Positions 53,177 to 61,672 of a stretch of DNA of 64,000 bases are shown here, one piece after another. The notes beneath the pieces are model-generated. The model was not told the DNA's origin. It ran no database searches and saw only the letters and a program-made list of their open reading frames with translations. Numbering within the stretch: position 1 is the first letter of the stretch; each line of letters begins with the position of its first letter. Position numbers and translations under genes: made by a program. The stretch spans positions 1,054,001-1,118,000 of the forward strand of contig NZ_CP029194.1 in the NCBI RefSeq assembly GCF_008642375.1, in the 5' to 3' direction. This DNA comes from Streptomyces venezuelae (lineage in GTDB: Bacteria > Actinomycetota > Actinomycetes > Streptomycetales > Streptomycetaceae).

Positions 53177-54403
53177 ATGACCGGCCAGGACCAGACGATT
53201 GTTCACGATGTTCCCGTGAACGTTGCCCAACAGCCCAACCCCTACCCCCTCTTCGAGCGGATCCGCGAGCACGGAGTCGTCCAGCGCGTCCGGCTGAATC
53301 CCACCCTTGAAGTCTGGATGGTGACGGGCTACGACGAGGCGGTGGCGGCGCTCACCGACCCCCGCCTCAGCAGTAGTCCGGTCGGGGTCAACGGACTTGA
53401 GGAGGAGATGGCCCACCAGGAGCGCACCAACGTCCTGATGGGCAGCATGCTCGTCGCGAACGGCGAGGACCACACGCGGCTGCGCAACCTCGTCTCGAAG
53501 GCCTTCACCTTCCGCCGCGTGGAGCAGATGGCACCCCGCGTCCAGGCGCACACCGACGCCTTCATCGACGCCTTCGCGGCGCGCGGATCGGCCGATCTCG
53601 TATCGGAGTTCGCCCTCCCGCTGCCCATGGCCGTACTCAGCGAACTCATCGGCATCCCGGCCGAGGGACAGCCCGACTTCGCCCGCCTCGCGGTCGGCCT
53701 CATCATGCCGCCCAACACCCCCGAGCGCCTCGCCAAGGGGGCCCAGGCACGGGCCGAACTCACCGAGTTCTTCGAGCCGTTGATCGCCCAGCGCAAGGCG
53801 GACCCGAAGGACGACCTGCTGAGCGCGCTGTGCGCCGCACAGGCCGAGGAGCGGATCAGCGACCGCGAGCTGACGGCCATGACGATCCTGCTCACGCTGG
53901 CCGGACACGAGACGACGGCGAGCCTCATCGCCAACGGCGTCCATGCGCTCCTGCGCCACCCGGAGCAGTTCGCGGCGCTCCGCGACGACCCCTCGCTGCT
54001 GCCCGGGGCGATCGAGGAACTGCTGCGCTACGAGGGGCCCGTGAGCCGGGGTGTCGCGCGCTTCACCGTCGACACGTACGAGATCGGCGGGGTGACCATC
54101 CCGGCGGGCGAGATGATCATCATCGGGCTCGCCGCGGCCAACCGCGACCCGGCCCGCTACGACCGCGCCGACATCCTCGACGTGGCACGCCGCGAGGTGC
54201 CGCAACAGCTCGCTTTCGGCCATGGTGTGCATTTCTGCCTGGGTGCCCCGCTGGCCCGGGCGGAGGCCCGGATCGCCATCGGCACCCTGCTCCGCCGCTT
54301 CCCGGACCTGCGGCTCGCGGACCCGGACGCGGATCTGTCGCGGCGCGAGGGCATCCTGCGGGGCATGGCGACGCTGCCGGTGGCCTTCACTCCGGAGGGC
54401 TGA
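53177..54403 (+). CDS. Cytochrome P450 (second of a divergent pair)
   Basis: 408 residues from ATG 53177, with GGAG upstream. Typical actinobacterial CYP105/107-like features: DHTRLRNLVSKAFTFRRVEQ (C-helix), LTLAGHETTASLIANGVHAL (I-helix, intact), ELLRYEGPVSRG (K-helix Glu-x-x-Arg) and FGHGVHFCLGAPLARAEARI (heme Cys). Unlike its divergent neighbour, all catalytic residues are conventional. The shared promoter (52940-53176) contains an imperfect dyad with CTGAGG/CCTCAG ends at 53114-53144. Substrate unknown. Confidence 0.94.
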   Translation: MTGQDQTIVHDVPVNVAQQPNPYPLFERIREHGVVQRVRLNPTLEVWMVTGYDEAVAALTDPRLSSSPVGVNGLEEEMAHQERTNVLMGSMLVANGEDHTRLRNLVSKAFTFRRVEQMAPRVQAHTDAFIDAFAARGSADLVSEFALPLPMAVLSELIGIPAEGQPDFARLAVGLIMPPNTPERLAKGAQARAELTEFFEPLIAQRKADPKDDLLSALCAAQAEERISDRELTAMTILLTLAGHETTASLIANGVHALLRHPEQFAALRDDPSLLPGAIEELLRYEGPVSRGVARFTVDTYEIGGVTIPAGEMIIIGLAAANRDPARYDRADILDVARREVPQQLAFGHGVHFCLGAPLARAEARIAIGTLLRRFPDLRLADPDADLSRREGILRGMATLPVAFTPEG

Positions 54404-54429
54404 ACCAGCGCGGACCGGAGTGCGTCGGT

Positions 54430-54500
54430 GCGGCCGCTCAGGTCGCCTCAGGCCGGCCGCTCAGGCCGGCTCAGGTCCGCTCAGGCCGGCCGCTCACGTG
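54430..54500. repeat. Short imperfect tandem repeats
   Basis: Variants of GCTCAGG(CC)GGC recur five or six times between the P450 stop and the end of opcA. Non-coding on present evidence. Confidence 0.6.
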
Positions 54501-54515
54501 CTGCCGCTCCGGCCG

Positions 54516-55427
54516 TCAGGCGCTGCCGCGCAGGGCGGCCGCGTACGCCTCGTCGGGGTCGAGACGGCGCAGTTCCTCGGCGATCAGCTCGGCGGTGGTC
54601 CGGACCTTGAGGGCGAGGACCCGGCTGGGCTGGCCGGGGATGGCGAGCCGGGCCACCGGGCCCTCCGGCCGGTCGATGCGGATCTCCCCGTCGGGCGTGC
54701 CCATGCGGACGGCCGTGACGACCGGGCCGTCGGTGACGACGCGGTCGACGGGGACGCCGAGCCTGACCTCGAACCAGCGGGCGAGGAGTTCGGCGCTGGG
54801 GTTCTCCGCCTCGCTCTCGACGGCGGCGGAGGTCACGGTCGACGGGGCCTGGTCGAGCGCGGCGGCCAGCATCGAGCGCCAGGGGGTGAGCCTGGTCCAG
54901 GCGAGGTCCGTGTCGCCTGGGGCGTACGAGACGGCGCGGGCCTCCAGCGCGGCGAGCGGGTCCTCGACCGCGTACATGTCGGTGATGCGGCGCTGCGCGA
55001 GGGCGCCGAGCGGGTCCCGGGAGGGGACCTCCGGGGCGTCGACGGGCCACCAGACGACGACCGGCGCGTCCGGCAGGAGCAGCGGCAGGACCACGGAGTC
55101 GGCGCGGGCGGCGAGTTCGCCGTGGAAGCGGAGCAGCACCGTCTCGCCCGAGCCGGCGTCGCTGCCGAGCCTGACCTCGGCGTCGAGCCGGTTCTCGTGC
55201 CGCTCGCGGGGCGTGCGGGCATGGCGCTTGATGACGACGAGGGTCCGGGAGGGGTGCTCCCGGGAGGCTTCGTTGGCGGCCTTGACCGCGTCGTAGGCGT
55301 TCTCCTCGTCGGTGACGACGAGGAGGGTGAGCACGACGCCGACGGCGGGTGTGCCGACGGCCCGCCGGCCCTCCAGGATCGCCTTGTTGATCTTGCTGGA
55401 GTTGGTGTCCGTCAGATCGATCTTCAT
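54516..55427 (-). CDS. opcA: OpcA, glucose-6-phosphate dehydrogenase assembly/allosteric protein
   Basis: 303 residues from ATG 55427 (MKIDLTDTNSSKINKAILEG, the family start). VLTLLVVTDEENAYDAVKAA, LLLPDAPVVVWWPVDAPEVP, ALAQRRITDMYAVEDPLAAL and DLAWTRLTPWRSMLAAALDQ are conserved OpcA blocks. OpcA binds G6PDH (Zwf) and activates it for NADPH supply. In actinobacteria opcA normally follows zwf in the tkt-tal-zwf-opcA-pgl cluster; here neither zwf nor other pentose-phosphate genes are adjacent, so this is a lone, probably second copy. Confidence 0.93.
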   Translation of the reverse strand: MKIDLTDTNSSKINKAILEGRRAVGTPAVGVVLTLLVVTDEENAYDAVKAANEASREHPSRTLVVIKRHARTPRERHENRLDAEVRLGSDAGSGETVLLRFHGELAARADSVVLPLLLPDAPVVVWWPVDAPEVPSRDPLGALAQRRITDMYAVEDPLAALEARAVSYAPGDTDLAWTRLTPWRSMLAAALDQAPSTVTSAAVESEAENPSAELLARWFEVRLGVPVDRVVTDGPVVTAVRMGTPDGEIRIDRPEGPVARLAIPGQPSRVLALKVRTTAELIAEELRRLDPDEAYAAALRGSA

Positions 55428-55459
55428 GCGCGGCGCCCGTCCCTTCCTCTGCGGCGAGC

Positions 55460-56014
55460 CTAACGCTCCTCGCCCGGCGCGGTGTCGGCCGGTTCGTCGT
55501 CCGACGGCGACCTCTGGTCCTGGGCCCGGCGTCCGACCACGGCCGCCGCCGCGAGCGCCGTGCCGATGAAGGCGGTCGCCACCACCCACGGCCGGTCGAG
55601 GACGTGGCAGGTGGCGTGGTCGAGGGAGTACCGTCCGGCGCCCGCGATCCCGATCCCCGCGGCCGTGAAGCCGAGGAAGGCCGGGTACTCGTATCCGCCG
55701 GCCTGGGCGAAGAAGCCGGCCGGGGCGTGCACGGCGACGGCTCCCGTCATGGCACCGGCCGCGGCGGCGCCGGCTGCCGGGGTGGCGAGGCCGAGGGCGA
55801 GGAGGACGCCGCCGCCCGCCTCGCCGAGTCCGGCGGCGATCGCGCTCTGGCGGCCGGGCGAGAAGCCCATCGCCTCCATGCCCTTGGCGGTGCCCTCGAT
55901 GCCACCGCCGCCGAACCAGCCGAAGAGCTTCTGCGTGCCGTGCGCGGCGAGGACGGCGCCGGTGCCGACCCGCAGCACGAGCAGCCCGAGGTCGCGTCGG
56001 TTGAGGTCGGCCAT
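55460..56014 (-). CDS. DoxX-family membrane protein
   Basis: 184 residues from ATG 56014, with GGAG upstream. Four helices with DoxX features: LGLLVLRVGTGAVLAAHGTQ, KLFGWFGGGGIEGTAKGMEA, AGLGEAGGGVLLALGLATPA, GYEYPAFLGFTAAGIGIAG. The acidic tail is cytosolic. DoxX proteins are linked to thiol/oxidant stress complexes in mycobacteria. It lies 32 bases before opcA on the same strand and may be co-transcribed with it, consistent with a redox theme. Confidence 0.9.
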   Translation of the reverse strand: MADLNRRDLGLLVLRVGTGAVLAAHGTQKLFGWFGGGGIEGTAKGMEAMGFSPGRQSAIAAGLGEAGGGVLLALGLATPAAGAAAAGAMTGAVAVHAPAGFFAQAGGYEYPAFLGFTAAGIGIAGAGRYSLDHATCHVLDRPWVVATAFIGTALAAAAVVGRRAQDQRSPSDDEPADTAPGEER

Positions 56015-56240
56015 GAGGAGGTCTCCGTAACGTGCGGGGGTGGTGCAGGGCGGGGGTGGTGCGGGGAAGCGGACTCGTACGGGCCCTTGGGAGCTCGTAC
56101 GCCGTCCACTCTCGGCCTCCTCACCCGGACGCGCCGCCCGGGACCGTGATCCAGTGCTCCATCGGAGTCATCTTTTGCGGCGTTTGTCCTCCGTTGCTTA
56201 AGTGAGGGGGCTGTGGCCGTCCCGATGAAAGTGGGTACGC

Positions 56241-57620
56241 ATGACCGCCGAGTCCCCCGAGACCGCCGCTCTGCGGGAGAAGGTCCGGACCCTGATGCCC
56301 CGGGCGAAGGAGGACCTCACCGAGCTGGTGGCGATGCGCTCCGTCGCGGATCCCCGGCAGTTCCCTCCCGAGGAGTGTGCGAGGACCGCCGATTTCCTCG
56401 TACGGGCCTTCACCGAGGCCGGGCTCCGTGACATGCGCCGGGTCACGACCCCGGACGGCACGGACGCGGTCGTCGGCCACGCGCCGGGTCCCGAAGGGGC
56501 GCCCACGGTGCTGCTCTACTGCCACTACGACGTCCAGCCCCCGCTGGACGACGCGGCCTGGCGGACACCGCCCTTCGAGCTCAGCGAACACGACGGCCGC
56601 TGGTACGGGCGGGGCTCCGCCGACTGCAAGGGCAACATCGCCATGCACCTGACGGCCCTGCGCGCGCTCGGCGGGCCGGAGGGCAAGGGCTTCCCCGTGA
56701 ACATCAAGTTCGTGGCGGAGGGTTCGGAGGAGCAGGGCACGGGCGGCCTGGAACAGCTGGTGCCGCTCCAGCCCGACCTCTTCGCCGCCGACACCCTGCT
56801 GATCTGCGACACCGGCAACTTCGCGCTCGGGCTGCCCACCGCGACCACCTCGCTGCGGGGGCTCACCAATGTGGTGGTCACCGTCTCCACTCTCAAGGGC
56901 GAGATGCACTCCGGCATGTTCGGCGGCCCGGCACCCGACGCGCTGGCGGCGCTCGTACGGATCCTCGACAGCCTGCGCGACGAGGACGGCAACACCGCGA
57001 TCAAGGGCCTCCCGGGCGACGGCTCCTGGGACGGTGTGGACTACCCGGCCGAGCAGTTCCGCACCGACGTGGGCGTCCTGGACGGCGTGTCCCTCGTCGG
57101 TACGGGCTCGGTCGCCGACGAGCTCTGGGCCCGGCCCGCCGTCACCGTCCTCGGCATCGACTGCCCCCCGGTCGTGGGCTCCTCGGCCGCGATCCAGGCG
57201 AAGGTACGGGCCAGGGTCAGCCTGCGGGTCCCGCCGGGCATCGACGCGGACGACGCGCTCCGCGCGCTCACCGACCATCTCCTCGCGGTCACGCCCTGGG
57301 GCGCCCGGGTCGAGGTGGACGCGGAGAGCGGCGGACAGCCCTTCCGGGCGCGCACCGACGGCCCGGCCTACCGGGCGCTGGCGTCGGCGCTGCGCAAGGC
57401 GTACGGGAAGGAGATGGTCCAGTCGGGGCAGGGCGGGTCGATCCCGCTGTGCAACGTGCTCGCGGACCACTTCCCGGAGGCGGAGATCGCGCTGATCGGC
57501 GTCGAGGAGCCCGGCTGCCTCATCCACGCGCCCAACGAGAGCGTGGACCCCTCGGAGATCGAGCACATGGCGCTGGCCGAGGCGCTGTTCCTGAGCGGCT
57601 ACGGGTCGGCGGCCCGATGA
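56241..57620 (+). CDS. M20-family dipeptidase
   Basis: 459 residues from ATG 56241. Di-zinc site residues: His95 and Asp97 (YCHYDVQP), Asp128 (GRGSADCKGN), Glu163-Glu164 (EGSEEQG) and Asp in LICDTGN; a C-terminal His in CLIHAPNESV. The dimerisation domain lies about 200-340 (TSLRGLTNVVVTVSTLKGEM). The family includes cytosolic non-specific dipeptidases and CPG70-like enzymes. Its stop overlaps the next small frame (ATGA). Confidence 0.93.
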   Translation: MTAESPETAALREKVRTLMPRAKEDLTELVAMRSVADPRQFPPEECARTADFLVRAFTEAGLRDMRRVTTPDGTDAVVGHAPGPEGAPTVLLYCHYDVQPPLDDAAWRTPPFELSEHDGRWYGRGSADCKGNIAMHLTALRALGGPEGKGFPVNIKFVAEGSEEQGTGGLEQLVPLQPDLFAADTLLICDTGNFALGLPTATTSLRGLTNVVVTVSTLKGEMHSGMFGGPAPDALAALVRILDSLRDEDGNTAIKGLPGDGSWDGVDYPAEQFRTDVGVLDGVSLVGTGSVADELWARPAVTVLGIDCPPVVGSSAAIQAKVRARVSLRVPPGIDADDALRALTDHLLAVTPWGARVEVDAESGGQPFRARTDGPAYRALASALRKAYGKEMVQSGQGGSIPLCNVLADHFPEAEIALIGVEEPGCLIHAPNESVDPSEIEHMALAEALFLSGYGSAAR

Positions 57621-57715
57621 CCGCGACGACTCCGACGACTCCGACGACTCCGACGACTCCGACGGCCCTTAAGCCTCCGAAGCCCCCGAACGGAAAGGGA
57701 CCGATGGTTCCATGA
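57617..57715 (+). CDS. Coupled 32-residue Thr/Pro-repeat frame
   Basis: ATG 57617 overlaps the dipeptidase stop, and its TGA (57713-57715) overlaps the ATG of the HdeD gene. It reads MTATTPTTPTTPTTPTALKP, then PKPPNGKGPMVP. The repeat comes from four copies of a nine-base unit (57625-57664). It may be a translated coupling spacer rather than a functional peptide. Confidence 0.4.
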   Translation: MTATTPTTPTTPTTPTALKPPKPPNGKGPMVP

Positions 57716-58314
57716 CACAGACTCATGACGGACCCGCGCGGCACGACGTGCCGCCCGGTCCGCTCGGCGTACTGGCGGGCGCGGCCTGGCAGGCGCTGCT
57801 CGTGGCCGGACTCGTCTCGCTGGCCCTGGGCATCATGGTGCTCGTCTGGCCCGATGCCTCCCTGCGCGTGGCCGGTGTGCTCTTCGGCCTCTACCTGCTC
57901 TTCAGCGGCGTGATGCAGCTGGTCGCGGCCTTCGGTACGCACGCGACGACCGCGCTGCGGGTCATGGCCTTCATCAGCGGCGCGCTCTCGATCCTGCTCG
58001 GTCTGTTCTGCTTCCGGGGCGCGATGCAGTCGACCCTGCTGCTCGCGCTCTGGATCGGCATCGGCTGGCTCTTCCGGGGCATCACGCAGACCGTGGCCGC
58101 GGCGTCCGACCCCACGATGCCGGCGCGCGGCTGGCAGATCTTCCTCGGCGCGGTGAGCGCGGTGGCCGGTGTGGTGCTCATCGTGTCGCCGCTGGAGTCG
58201 GCGGAGGTCCTCACCGTCCTCGCCGGGATCTGGCTGCTCATGGTCGGCGTGGCCGAGGTCGTCACCGCCTTCATGATCCGCTCGCGCGCCAGGAACCTGC
58301 CGGCTGGGGCCTGA
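57712..58314 (+). CDS. HdeD-family (DUF308) membrane protein
   Basis: 200 residues from ATG 57712. Six helices in three tandem DUF308 units: LVAGLVSLALGIMVLVWPDA, VAGVLFGLYLLFSGVMQLVA, VMAFISGALSILLGLFCFRG, LGAVSAVAGVVLIVSPLESA. HdeD proteins are associated with acid and general stress resistance. Coupled to the upstream Thr/Pro frame and so to the dipeptidase gene. Confidence 0.92.
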   Translation: MTQTHDGPARHDVPPGPLGVLAGAAWQALLVAGLVSLALGIMVLVWPDASLRVAGVLFGLYLLFSGVMQLVAAFGTHATTALRVMAFISGALSILLGLFCFRGAMQSTLLLALWIGIGWLFRGITQTVAAASDPTMPARGWQIFLGAVSAVAGVVLIVSPLESAEVLTVLAGIWLLMVGVAEVVTAFMIRSRARNLPAGA

Positions 58315-58481
58315 CGGAACGCCCGTCTGCCCCCTGTCTCCCGCCTCACCACAGTCCCGCCGCACCCGCCGTCCGTCCGATTTCCCGGGCGGGCGGCGGG
58401 CGCACTTGACCTGTGCGCTACATTTTGCCGGTCCTTGACCACCGATCCCCCGCGATCGCAACCTTTCGGAGCCGGCATCCC

Positions 58482-58904
58482 ATGAGCGACATCGTCAACG
58501 GTCTGGGCCGCGCAGGTGCCTACGGCGCCCTCGGCGTGGTCCTGCTGATCCTCGGCATCGTGCTCGTGGATCTGCTGACGCCGGGGAAGCTCGGCCGACA
58601 GATCTGGGAAGAGCGCAACCGCAACGCCGCGATCCTGCTGAGCTCCGCGCTCCTCGGCATAGGCGGCATCGTCTTCACCTCGATCTGGACGACGTACGAC
58701 AACTTCGGCAAGGGCCTCGTCTCCACGGCCGCGTTCGGCCTGCTCGGCCTCGTGATGATGGCGATCGCCTTCCTCGTCCTGGACCTGGTGACGCCGGGCA
58801 AGCTCGGCGCGACGCTCGTCGACCCGGAGCCGCACCCGGCGGTGTGGGTGACGGCCTCCTGCAACCTCGCGGTCTCGGCGATCCTCTCGGCCTCGATCGC
58901 CTGA
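58482..58904 (+). CDS. DUF350 membrane protein
   Basis: 140 residues from ATG 58482, with GGAG ten bases upstream. Four helices in two DUF350 repeats, each ending in a DLLTPGK or DLVTPGK loop: GVVLLILGIVLVDLLTPGKL and LGLVMMAIAFLVLDLVTPGK. DUF350 proteins are uncharacterised inner-membrane proteins. A perfect terminator follows. Confidence 0.9.
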   Translation: MSDIVNGLGRAGAYGALGVVLLILGIVLVDLLTPGKLGRQIWEERNRNAAILLSSALLGIGGIVFTSIWTTYDNFGKGLVSTAAFGLLGLVMMAIAFLVLDLVTPGKLGATLVDPEPHPAVWVTASCNLAVSAILSASIA

Positions 58905-58920
58905 AGCCCGTCGTCGTGCG

Positions 58921-58963
58921 CGCACGGAGGACGCGGCCCGATTCGGGCCGCGTCCTCCGTGCG
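58921..58963. terminator. Perfect 19-base-stem bidirectional terminator
   Basis: CGCACGGAGGACGCGGCCC (58921-58939) and GGGCCGCGTCCTCCGTGCG (58945-58963) pair without mismatch around GATTC. It lies between the converging DUF350 and LD-carboxypeptidase genes. Confidence 0.92.
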
Positions 58964-59011
58964 TCGGTCAGGCCGCGCGCCGGGCTGGGCGCCGTCCGAG
59001 CGCCGGGCGTC

Positions 59012-60040
59012 TCAGTCCAGCGACTGGGTCAGTTCGCTGTGCGTCGCCGTGTGGACGACCCGGCCGCGCGCTCCGTTGACGAGCGGCAGGTAGGGCGCCA
59101 CGTGCCCGCACTCGACGTCGGCGATGATCGGCACGTTCAGCGGCGCGAGCGCGTCGAGCACGGCCTCGTGCTGGCTGAGCGACTCGCGGCCGGGGGCCGA
59201 TGTCCGTCCGACGAGGACCGCGTTCGCCTCGTCGAAGAAGCCCGCCATCCGCATGCCGTGCAGGTACCGGCAGATGGCGAACGAGTCGTCGCCGCACGCC
59301 TCGACGTAGACGAGGAGTCCTTCGGGGGCCTCGGCCCGCGCGAATGCCGAGGCGTCCAGGTAGGGCGTTCCGGTGAGGTTGCACAGCATCTCGATGCAGC
59401 CCCCGATGAGGCGCCCCTCGACGTCCACGTCCCCGTCGCCGTCCAGGCGGGTCCACCGGCCCGGGGTGTCGAGTGTGAACTCGCGCACCTCGGAGTGGAC
59501 GGTGTAGTCGTCCCAACCGGCGGCTCGGTAGCGGTTCGGCGGGACCTGTGTGAACCGGTGCCCTTGGGGGGCGGCGACGATGTCGAGCCAGGACAGGAGC
59601 CCGTCCGGCGCGCGGTAGGGCGTGTCCATGAGGTTGTTGCCGTGCACGGTCGCCGTCCCGGTGAGGAGCGTCAGCGGCGTGAGGACCGTCGTCATGTCGG
59701 AGAACCCGACGAGCCAGGTCGGCTCGGCGTCGCGCAGCCGGTCCCAGTCGAGGTGCGGCAGCAGGTCGACGGCGGTCTCGCCGCCCCACGGCGGCACGAC
59801 GGCTCTGATGCCGGGGTCCGTCAGCATCGCCATCAGCTCGGCCGCGCGGTCGGCGACGGGCGCACTGAGGTGACCTTCGCCGTCCATGCAGTCGCCCACG
59901 ACCACCTCGTACCCCCGGGCCTCGACGTCACGGATCGCCACGTCGAGGCGCGCCCGCATGTTCTTCGGCACTCCGCTGGAAGGGGAGGTGACACCTATAC
60001 GGTCACCGGGGCGCAGGGGGGCGGGGTAACGGATCGGCAT
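59012..60040 (-). CDS. LD-carboxypeptidase (peptidase family S66)
   Basis: 342 residues from ATG 60040. S66 features: LRPGDRIGVTSPSSGVPKNM, AVVPPWGGETAVDLLPHLDW, nucleophile Ser114 in VGFSDMT, Glu in LVYVEACGDDSFAI, and His in DVECGHVAPYLPLVNGA. Canonical members remove the terminal D-Ala from muropeptides; MccF-like members inactivate microcin C. The close match around GGE and FSDMT does not separate the two subgroups. Divergent from the BAAT-type hydrolase gene. Confidence 0.92.
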   Translation of the reverse strand: MPIRYPAPLRPGDRIGVTSPSSGVPKNMRARLDVAIRDVEARGYEVVVGDCMDGEGHLSAPVADRAAELMAMLTDPGIRAVVPPWGGETAVDLLPHLDWDRLRDAEPTWLVGFSDMTTVLTPLTLLTGTATVHGNNLMDTPYRAPDGLLSWLDIVAAPQGHRFTQVPPNRYRAAGWDDYTVHSEVREFTLDTPGRWTRLDGDGDVDVEGRLIGGCIEMLCNLTGTPYLDASAFARAEAPEGLLVYVEACGDDSFAICRYLHGMRMAGFFDEANAVLVGRTSAPGRESLSQHEAVLDALAPLNVPIIADVECGHVAPYLPLVNGARGRVVHTATHSELTQSLD

Positions 60041-60143
60041 GCGCGGGATTCTGGCATGCCGCCGATGGTCTCTCCTCGCGATTTTCGATCGGCACGGGGC
60101 ACGCGCCGAGGCAGCGGAGGAAGACGGATCACCGGGAGAGCGC

Positions 60144-61073
60144 GTGGAACTGACGGAGCGTGAGCTGACCGATCCGTGGCAAGGCGTTCTGATCGCTCCC
60201 GCCGGCGGTACCGACGTCGGCGTGCTGGTCCTGGCGGGCTCCAGCGGCCGTATCGAACGCGAGCGAGCGCGCCTTCTCGCCGGACGGGGCGTCGCGGCCC
60301 TGGCGATCCGCTGGTTCGGCGGGCCCGGGCAGTCTCCGGGAATCTGCGAGGTCCCCTTGGAGACCTTCACCGCCGCCGTCGATCTCCTCCGCGCGAGCGG
60401 GGCGGTCCACATCGGCATCCTCGGCGCCTCGAAGGGGGCCGAAGCGGCCCTGCTCACCGCGGTGCACGATCCGCGCGTGGACGTGGTGATCGCGCTGTCG
60501 CCGACCTCGCACGTCTGGTGCAACGTCGGACCGGGCCGCGACGGCGAACAGCAGCCGTACCGATCGTCCTGGACGTGGCGGGAACGGCCGCTCCCCTTTG
60601 TGCCGATGGACGATTCCTGGTCGGCCGCACAGCCGTCGAGCGGTCCGGTCGCCATCCGTGGATGGTACGAACTCAGCGAGAGCACCTTCGGCCGTCTGGT
60701 TGCCCCGGCGGAGATACCGGTGGAGAAGACCAGGGCCGAACTGCTGCTCGTCGCGGGCGGCGACGACGCGATGTGGCCGTCCCTGCCGTTCGCCGAACGG
60801 TTGGCCGAACGCCGGCGTTCGGCCGGTGCCCCGGTGCGACTGATCACCCGCCACGATGCCGGCCACCGGCCCCGTCTCCCGGGGGAGGGCCCGGCGCCTG
60901 CTTCCCCGCGCTTCCACCACGGAGGCACGCCCGAAGCCGACGCACTTCTGGGAGCGGCGGCCTGGCCGCACATCCTTGAGGCGCTCGGCCTCGAAGACGG
61001 GTGGCGCATCCGCTCCCGTCACGGGGTCATGGGCTCCACCTCCAGGAAGCGGCGGCCCCGCGGACCCCGGTAG
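60144..61073 (+). CDS. BAAT-type acyl-CoA thioester hydrolase/acyltransferase
   Basis: 309 residues from GTG 60144, with GGGAGAG upstream; the frame is open from 60039 but the extra codons are antisense to the LD-carboxypeptidase start. Alpha/beta-hydrolase features: GVLVLAGSSGRIERERARLL, nucleophile Ser96 in GILGASKGAEAALL, LLLVAGGDDAMWPS with Asp, and the His in HDAGHRPRLPGEG. This is the bile acid-CoA:amino acid N-acyltransferase C-terminal domain family, whose bacterial role is undefined. Its last 55 bases overlap the end of the opposite gene. Confidence 0.9.
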   Translation: MELTERELTDPWQGVLIAPAGGTDVGVLVLAGSSGRIERERARLLAGRGVAALAIRWFGGPGQSPGICEVPLETFTAAVDLLRASGAVHIGILGASKGAEAALLTAVHDPRVDVVIALSPTSHVWCNVGPGRDGEQQPYRSSWTWRERPLPFVPMDDSWSAAQPSSGPVAIRGWYELSESTFGRLVAPAEIPVEKTRAELLLVAGGDDAMWPSLPFAERLAERRRSAGAPVRLITRHDAGHRPRLPGEGPAPASPRFHHGGTPEADALLGAAAWPHILEALGLEDGWRIRSRHGVMGSTSRKRRPRGPR

Positions 61074-61495
61074 AGCAGCGCGTCCCAGCCCAGGCGGGTG
61101 AGCGCGGTCATGCAGGCGGCCAGCGCCTCCGGTTCCTCCTGAGCGGCGCCCGAGCCCGGCGGGCCCAGCCACTCCACCACGGCGGTGGCCGGGCGGTCCC
61201 CCGCCCGGACCCGGTAGCCGGTGGCGACGCGCGCGCCCGAGGCGTCCACGGACGAGGGGGCGAGCCCGCCGGCCTCCAGGGCCAGGGCCACCGCGCGGAC
61301 CGGTCTGCCGCGCTCCCACTCGGCGGGTACCGCCCTCGGGTCGCCTCCCTGACCGTTCGTCAGCCGTCTGATCTGGAGCAGCCCGTCCCTGGCCGCCCGG
61401 ACCTCCCGCGAACGCTGCTCGGCCTCGGCCCCGGGCAGCGGCGGACCGTCACCCGTCGCCGCCTCGAACGTTCCCCCACCGCTCGTCGTCGTCAT
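61019..61495 (-). CDS. Conserved hypothetical protein, overlapping its neighbour tail to tail
   Basis: 158 residues from ATG 61495 (MTTTSGGGTFEAATGDG). Soluble: EQRSREVRAARDGLLQIRRL, ERGRPVRAVALALEAGGLAP, ALAACMTALTRLGWDALLYR and an end FLEVEPMTP. No family recognised. It converges on the BAAT gene with 55 bases of overlap. The ribosome binding site is weak. Codon use supports a real gene at least back to residue 20. Confidence 0.6.
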   Translation of the reverse strand: MTTTSGGGTFEAATGDGPPLPGAEAEQRSREVRAARDGLLQIRRLTNGQGGDPRAVPAEWERGRPVRAVALALEAGGLAPSSVDASGARVATGYRVRAGDRPATAVVEWLGPPGSGAAQEEPEALAACMTALTRLGWDALLYRGPRGRRFLEVEPMTP

Positions 61496-61672
61496 ACGAA
61501 AACGGTAGGCGCCGCCACTGACAACCGCCCACCGTGAACCCTTGGCCAAGGGACCAAAGTCCCCGACATTCGGGACCTTCGTCGCGGCATTTCGGACATT
61601 CACCCCTGTGACGATGGTCTTTGAAGATCATCCGACGTGCCGTCATCTCCGGACGACGGCCGGAAGGGCCTC

